Source of the DNA: Nicotiana tabacum
Taxonomy: Eukaryota; Streptophyta; Magnoliopsida; Solanales; Solanaceae
DNA length: 64,000 bases
Direction of reading: 5' to 3'
NCBI RefSeq assembly: GCF_000715075.1
Contig: NC_134097.1
Coordinates: forward strand, 131,438,997 to 131,502,996
Below, piece after piece: positions 58,110 through 64,000 of this stretch (position 1 is the stretch's first letter; each line of letters starts with the position of its first letter). The translations under genes were made by a program, and so were the position numbers. Below the pieces are notes generated by a model that was not told the DNA's origin, did no database searches, and was given only the letters and a program-made list of their open reading frames with translations.

Positions 58110-61100
58110 TGTCACGACCCCAAATACCCGGTCGTGATGGCGCCTATCACATTACTAGGCAAGCCAACCCAAACCATTAATCACATCGAATTTCTTTAAT
58201 TAAACCATTTTCCAGCATAGGATTAAATACCGATTTTCATAAGAAGTGTTTAAAACAGCTAAAATAATGCGAAATTCAATAAATACATAAGACAACACAG
58301 CCCCAAATATTTGGTGTCACGAATCTAGAGCCTCAACTATATAACTGACTGTCTGATACAACAAAAGTGTAGCAAAAATGCGGAAAAAAGAATAAGATAA
58401 GAAGGAGATAACAGGGCTGCAAACGTCATACAACTACTTTGAAATCTCCGGCAACCTCTGAATCAGCTGAGGACCCTCACTCTGCTACTCGGACACCTGG
58501 ATCTGCACACAAGGTGCAGGGAGTAATGTGAGTACGCCAACTCAGTAAGTAACTAAAGTAAATAAGGTCTGAAAGCAGTGACGAGCAGTTTAAAATCATA
58601 TAAAGGAGTAAACAACAGAATAACAGATCAAACTCCACAGCTTAAAAACTAGTTTCATCATAAAAACTTCAATTTCAATTGGAATACTTAAAATCTTTTA
58701 CTTAGCCGCTTTTCAATAGAGGCTTATTTCAAAAGAAGAGTGAAATCAGTGAAAATATCATAAATGGGCCCCTCGGGCAAGGTATCACTCTGAATATGAC
58801 CTCTCAGGCAGTCTCTTGGTCACTCGTGACTCAGCTCTCGTCACTCAGTACTCACTCTCAGCACTCAGGCTCATTAATATCTCATAATAGTAATAATCAT
58901 AGTAACCACTGCGGCATGTAGCCCGATCCGAAATTTATAGTCGACTACGCTCACTGGGGGTGTACAGACTCCGGAGGGGCTCCTACAGCCCAAACGTCAT
59001 ATCGTTGCGGCGCGTAACCTGATCTAATACACATATCGCTGCGGCATGTAGCCTGATCCAGTATATATATCATATCCTCACTATTAGGTTCTCAACCTCT
59101 CTCAGTCATTAACCTCACAGCATCTCGGGCACAATAATAGAAATTAGGGAACTCATCCCAAACAGTCCTCACAATTAGAAGAGGAAAGATAAAAACCAGT
59201 TTTAAACATTTAAACAGGTAAAACATGACTGATGATATGTTTTTAGCAAGTAAAGTGAGGAAAAAATAGTCAAAATGCCCCTAAGGGTTTCTACAAGTCA
59301 GCACAAGGCCCCAAACATGGCATACAGCCCATAATACAGTATAAATATCCATAATACAGAATAATATAATATTTCCAAATCAAATACGTGGCTTAATAGT
59401 CTCTACGGGACGGACCAAGGCACAATCCCTACCGGTGCACGCCCACACGCTCGTCACCTAGCATGTGTGTCACCTCATTTATCAAAACAAGTCAAATACC
59501 GGGGTTTGTACCCTCACTTCCATATTTACAATGGTTACTTACCTCAAACCGGTGAAAATACTACTCCGTGATGACTTTGCCCCTCGAATCGACCTCCAAT
59601 CACGTCGAATCTATCCAAAATCATAATCACGGCATCAAAATATGCTAAGGGAACGAAGCCCAAGCGAAAACAATCAAATAATACCAAGAATCCTGAAATT
59701 ATCAAAACCCGACCCCCGGGCACATGTCTCAAAACTCGATAAAAATTACATCACCAGAATCCTTATCCTTCCACGAGTCTATACATATCAAGAACGCTGA
59801 AATCAGAGTCCAAATGACCCCTCAAATCCTCATTTAAAGTCTATTAATCTCAAGCCCTAATTCCTCAATTTAAGCTTAGATTCCATGATTTATTAGGTAG
59901 ATTTCATAATAGAATCGAGTTTTAAGTCCAAAATTCTTACCTCCAAATATTTCCCCTTGAATCCCTCTTCAATCTCCTTCAAAAAGCTCCAAAAATGACC
60001 AACTATGGAGGAAATAAATCTCACATTCGCGGACAAGACGACCTTTTAAACTTCTGCCCAGGCCTGAAAATCCTTTTTCACGAACGCGGTCAAAGCCTCG
60101 CGTTCGCGAAGCACAAAATAACTTTGACCAAAGTCCTCTTACGCGAATGCGACAAGATCCTCGCGAACGCGATGCTTTACCCAGACGAACCTTCGTGAAT
60201 GCGTTCTATTCAATGCGAACACGATGGGTTAATTCCACTAAAGCTCAGCCTCTCAATTCTTTCTATGCAAACACGACTACATTCCCGCAAAAGTGATGCA
60301 CAATACCGTAGCCCTTCGCGAACGCGTAACCTGCCTCGCGAACGCGAAGGCTAAGTTTTCACCTCCCTCAGCTGAATCTTCACAAACGCGAGGGTCCACT
60401 CGCGAACGCGAAGAGTAAATACCTACAACTGCTGAACCTGCAATTTCTGCCACTTTCTTAACTTCGAAATGATCCGATTGACCACCCAAAACTTACCCGA
60501 GGCTCCCCTGACCCCAACCAAAGGCACAAACATATCCTAATACCTTAGTCAAACTTCTTCCAATCATCAAAACACCTCAAATAACATCAAAACACCCAAA
60601 ACACATTGGATTCAAGTCAAACTTTTCTAAAATCTTCCGAATTCCGCTTTTGATAAAAAACCCAACCAAACCACGTCCGAATGACCTGAAATTTTGCAAA
60701 CATATCCCAAATGACACAATAGAACTATTGCAACTCTCGGAACTCCATTTCGACCCCTATATCAAAATCTCACATATCAACCGGAAATCGCCAAAAATCT
60801 TATTTCGCCAATTCAAGCCTAAATCTACTCCGAACCTTCAAAAATCATTCCGATCATGCTCCTAAGTCCCAAATAACCTCCCAAAGCTAACCGAATCGTC
60901 GGAACTCACACTCGATCCCTCTAATACATAAGTCAACATCCGGTTGACTTTTCCAACTTAACCTTTCTTAAAAGAGACTAAGTGTCTCAAACCTTACCAA
61001 ATCCTTTCCGAATTCGATCCGACCAACCCGATACCACATAACACAGATAAACAAAGCATAAAGAAGTAGAAATAGGGGAAACAGCGTGGTAACTCATGAG

Positions 61101-61121
61101 ACGACTGGCCGGGTCGTCACA
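58110..61121 (-). repeat. Gypsy-I 3' LTR (3012 bp), apparently full length
   Basis: Plus-strand ends are tgtcacgacccc and gtcgtcaca. It shows the same plan as the gypsy-E 5' LTR: gcgaacgcga dyads (60415-60075), donor-like ggag-gtaaga at 59940, a second gag-gtaagta near 59541, dyads such as gcggcatgtagcctgatcc (59060-58750), and an acceptor-like cttgtgtgcag at 58503. It keeps the promoter-side region that the gypsy-E 3' LTR lacks. Confidence 0.9.
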
Positions 61122-62870
61122 TCCTCCCCAACTTAAACAAACGTTCGTCCTCGAATGAGTTAAGAAATATATCTAAAGCCTCAAACAGTTGAGGATATCT
61201 GCTCCGCATCTCCCACTCGGTCTCCCAGGTAGCCTCCTCCACGAGCCGACCTCTCCACTGCACTTTCACTAAAGCTATATCCTTTGACCTCAACTTTCGA
61301 ACCTGACGACCCAAAATAGTTACTGGCTCCACATCATAAGTCAAATCATCATCCAACTGAACCGTGCTAAAATCCAAAACATAAGACGGATCCTCAATGT
61401 ATTTCCAGAGTATGGAAACATGAAATACCGGATGCACACTCGACAAGCTGGGTGGCAAAGCAAGCTCATAATCCACCTCCCCAATCCTCCGAAGCACCTC
61501 AAAAGGTTCAATGAACCGCGGACTCAATTTCCCTTTCTTCCCGAATCTCATGACACCATTCATGGGCGAAACTTTCAACATAACCTTTTCACCAACCATG
61601 TAGGACACATCCCGAACCTTCCTGTCAGCATAACTCTTTTGCTTCGACTGCGTTGTACGAAGCCTCTCCTAAATCACCTTTACCTTTTCTAAAGCATCCT
61701 GCACCAAGTCTATCCCGAGTAGTCTAGCCTTACTGGGCTCGAACCAACCAACTGGAGATCTACACTGCCTCCCATATAAAGCCTCATACGGAGACATCTA
61801 AATACTCAAATGGTAGCTGTTGTTATAAGAAAAATCTATAAGCGGTAGAAACTGATCCCATGACCCTCTGAAATCAATGGCACAAGCACGCAACATGTCC
61901 TCTAATATCTGAATAGTGCGCTCGAACTGCCCGTCCATATGAGGGTGAAACGTTACGCTCAACGCAACCTGAGTACCCAACTCTCGCTGCACAGACCTCT
62001 AAAACTGCGATGTAAACTGAGTACCCCTATCCGAAATAATGGAAACTGGGAGACCATGCAACCAAATAATCTCCTGGATATAGATCTCTGCCAGCCGCTC
62101 TGAAGAATAAGTAGTACACACAGGAATGAAGTGCGCAGACTTGGTCAGCCAATCCACAATCACCCAAATAGCATCGAACTTTCACAAAGTCCGTGGAAGT
62201 CCAACAACAAAGTCCATAGTGATCCTCTCCCACTTCCACTCGGGAATATTCATCTGCTGAAGAAAGCCACCTGGTCTCTGATGCTCATATTTCACCTGCT
62301 AACAATTGAGACACCGAGCTACAAATCCCACAATATCTTTCTTCATTCTTCTCCACCAATAATGTTGTCTTAGATCCTGATACATCTTCGCGGCACCCGA
62401 ATGAATGGAATACCGCAGGCTATGGGCCTTCTCCAGAATCAACTCCTGAAGCCCATCCACATTGGGCACACAAATCTGGCCCTGCATCCTCAACACCCCA
62501 TCATAACCAATGGTCATATTTGTGGCATCATCATGCTGAACTCTGTCCTTAAGGACAAGCAAATGTGGATCATCATACTGACACTCTCTGATGCGATCAT
62601 ATAAGGAAGACCGAGAAACCACACAAGCCAATACTTGACTGAGCTATGAAACATCTAATCTCACGAACCGACTGGACAAGTCCTGAACATCAACTGTAAC
62701 AGGTCTCTCCCCAACTGGAATATATGCCAAACTCCCCATACTCACCACCTTTCGGCTCAAGGCATTGGCCACCACGTTGGCCTTTCTCAGATGATATAAT
62801 ATAGTGATCTCATAATCCTTAAGCAACTCCAACCACCTCCGCGACCTTAAATTGAGATCATTCTGTTTAA
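61117..62870 (-). pseudogene. Gypsy-I integrase and chromodomain-like C-terminus
   Basis: The zinc-binding half is at 62631-62299 (KAHSLRYSIHSG, MKKDIVGFVARCLNC), ending at a stop. The catalytic core at about 62290-61798 is frameshifted and broken by stops, though FERTIQILEDML around the third catalytic residue is readable. The C-terminus (61608-61117) is intact: MVGEKVMLKVSPMNGVM, VHPVFHVSILWKYI, then a chromodomain-like VKVQWRGRLVEEATWETEWE. Its last codons are encoded by the polypurine tract and its stop overlaps the first LTR bases. Confidence 0.9.
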
Positions 62871-64000
62871 AGAAGTGCTAGAGGCTACAATGATCAGTAA
62901 ACACCTCACAAGACACACCATACAAGTAATGCCTCCAAATCTTCAACGCGTGAACTATGGCAGCCAAATCCAAATCATGAACGTGGTAGTTCTTCTCATG
63001 GGGCTTCAACTGCCGAGAAGAATACGCAATAACTCTACCCTCTTGCATCAATACACAACCAATACCAACTCTCGAAGCATCACAATACACGGTATATGAA
63101 CCTGAAGCTGATGGAAAAACCAACACTGGAGCTGTGGTCAAGGCTGTCTTGAGCTTCTGAAAGCTCTCCTCACACTCGTCCGACCATACAAATGAAGCAC
63201 CCTTCTAAGTCAACTTGGTCAAGGGCGATGCGATAGATGAGAATCCCTGAACAACCCGACGATAATAGCCTGCAAACCAAGAAAGCTACAAATCTCTATG
63301 GCTGAGGACGGTCTGGGACAACTCTGAACTGCCTCTATCTTCTTCGGATCAACCTGGATACCCACGCTGGACACCACGTGTCCCAAGAAAGCCACTAAAA
63401 TCTGAGCCAAAACTCACACTTGGAGAATTTTGCATAAAGCTTTTCCTCCCTCAATCTCTGCAACACAACTCTCAAATGCTCCACGTGCTCCTCCTAACTA
63501 CGCGAATATACCAGAATATCATCAATGAAGACTATGACAAACGAATCAAGATAAGGCCGGAACACACTGTTCATCAAATGCATGAACGCTGCTGGGGCAT
63601 TGGTCAGCCCAAAAGACATCACCAAGAACTCATAATGACTGTATCAGGTCCTGAAAGCTATCTTAAGAATATCCGAGTCCCTGATCTTCAACTAGTGATA
63701 ACCTGAACGGAGATCAATCTTGGAGAACACTCTCGCTCCCTGAAGCTGGTCGAATAAATCATCAATGCAAGGCAAAGGATACTTATTCTTAATTGTTACC
63801 TTGTTCAATTGCCTATATACAATGCGCATTCTCATAGTGTCATCCTTCTTCTTCACGAATAGAACCGGCGCACCCCAAGGTGACACACTAGTCCGAATGA
63901 ACCCTTTCTCAAGGAGTTCCTGAAGTTATTCTTTTAATTCCTTTAACTCCGTTAGTGTTATACGATACGACAGAATAGAAATAGGCTGAGTGCCCGACAC
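62871..64000 (-). pseudogene. Gypsy-I reverse transcriptase and RNase H, partial and broken
   Basis: The frame at 63886-63692 gives [27 protein letters not shown] and [11 protein letters not shown], then a stop. The catalytic FIDDILVYS box is still present near 63537-63511, unlike in gypsy-E. Further stops and a frameshift follow (63410-63219), then RNase H at 63141-62878 ([38 protein letters not shown]). The N-terminal part of pol lies past the window edge. Confidence 0.9.

Larger units (their letters stand above)
58110..64000 (-). mobile_element. Gypsy-I: Tekay-type element on the minus strand, 3' part only (runs off the window)
   Basis: From the right edge leftwards: RT, RNase H, integrase, chromodomain-like tail, polypurine tract (61132-61122), 3' LTR (61121-58110). 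It is closely related to gypsy-E by pol sequence. The 5' part lies beyond 64000, so its target duplication (expected cgatg) cannot be checked. Confidence 0.92.

Overview
The window is a stretch of plant nuclear repeat DNA made almost entirely of transposable elements inserted into one another. A Solanaceae genome, most likely Nicotiana-like, is suggested by a TS/SolS-type SINE with a TTG tail, Tekay/Del-type Ty3-gypsy chromoviruses with about 2.9 kb LTRs, and Tat/Ogre-type LTRs of 3.4-4.3 kb. The genus is an inference from memory of such repeats. I see no intact host gene, no tRNA or rRNA gene and no organellar insert.

Layout. 1-2527 is AT-rich flank holding a MITE-like element (623-924) and a full-length SINE (2181-2401) with a perfect 16-bp target-site duplication. 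2528-21431 is a CACTA (En/Spm) DNA transposon with inverted CACTA ends, a 3-bp duplication (ata) and two subterminal fields of an 18-bp palindrome. Its right half carries a broken gene and a snap-back inverted triplication. Inside it sits gypsy-A (5210-18254, +), whose pol is split by a Tat/Ogre-type solo LTR (11113-14508, duplication ggcag). 21435-21969 is unassigned flank. 21970-26691 is the 5' LTR and gag of gypsy-C (+), cut off at the protease by the LTR of another family (LTR-D, 26692-28906, +).

28907-56982 is gypsy-E on the minus strand. Its gag is split twice: by a Tat/Ogre-type solo LTR (33099-37381, +) and by a complete 15.3-kb Tat/Ogre-type element with no recognisable gag or pol (37748-53096, minus, duplication tcccc). 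56983-58109 is an LTR remnant of the gypsy-C family (minus). 58110-64000 is the 3' LTR and pol 3' half of gypsy-I (minus), which runs off the window.

How the parts relate. All gypsy pol genes are pseudogenes, with stops, frameshifts, catalytic substitutions and domain deletions. The order of events can be read from the nesting: CACTA, then gypsy-A, then solo LTR-B; and gypsy-E, then the two insertions in its gag. The five Tekay LTR families share an architecture while differing in sequence: a cluster of short CpG-containing dyads near the inferred promoter, splice-donor-like GTAAG sites in the leader, then tandem hairpin-forming repeats, and (where the LTR is complete) a pyrimidine-rich acceptor-like CAG. 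The non-coding Tat/Ogre-type element carries four dispersed copies of a two-stem hairpin whose stems are kept by paired changes. These two observations, and a mosaic 3' LTR in gypsy-E, are the most interesting things here.
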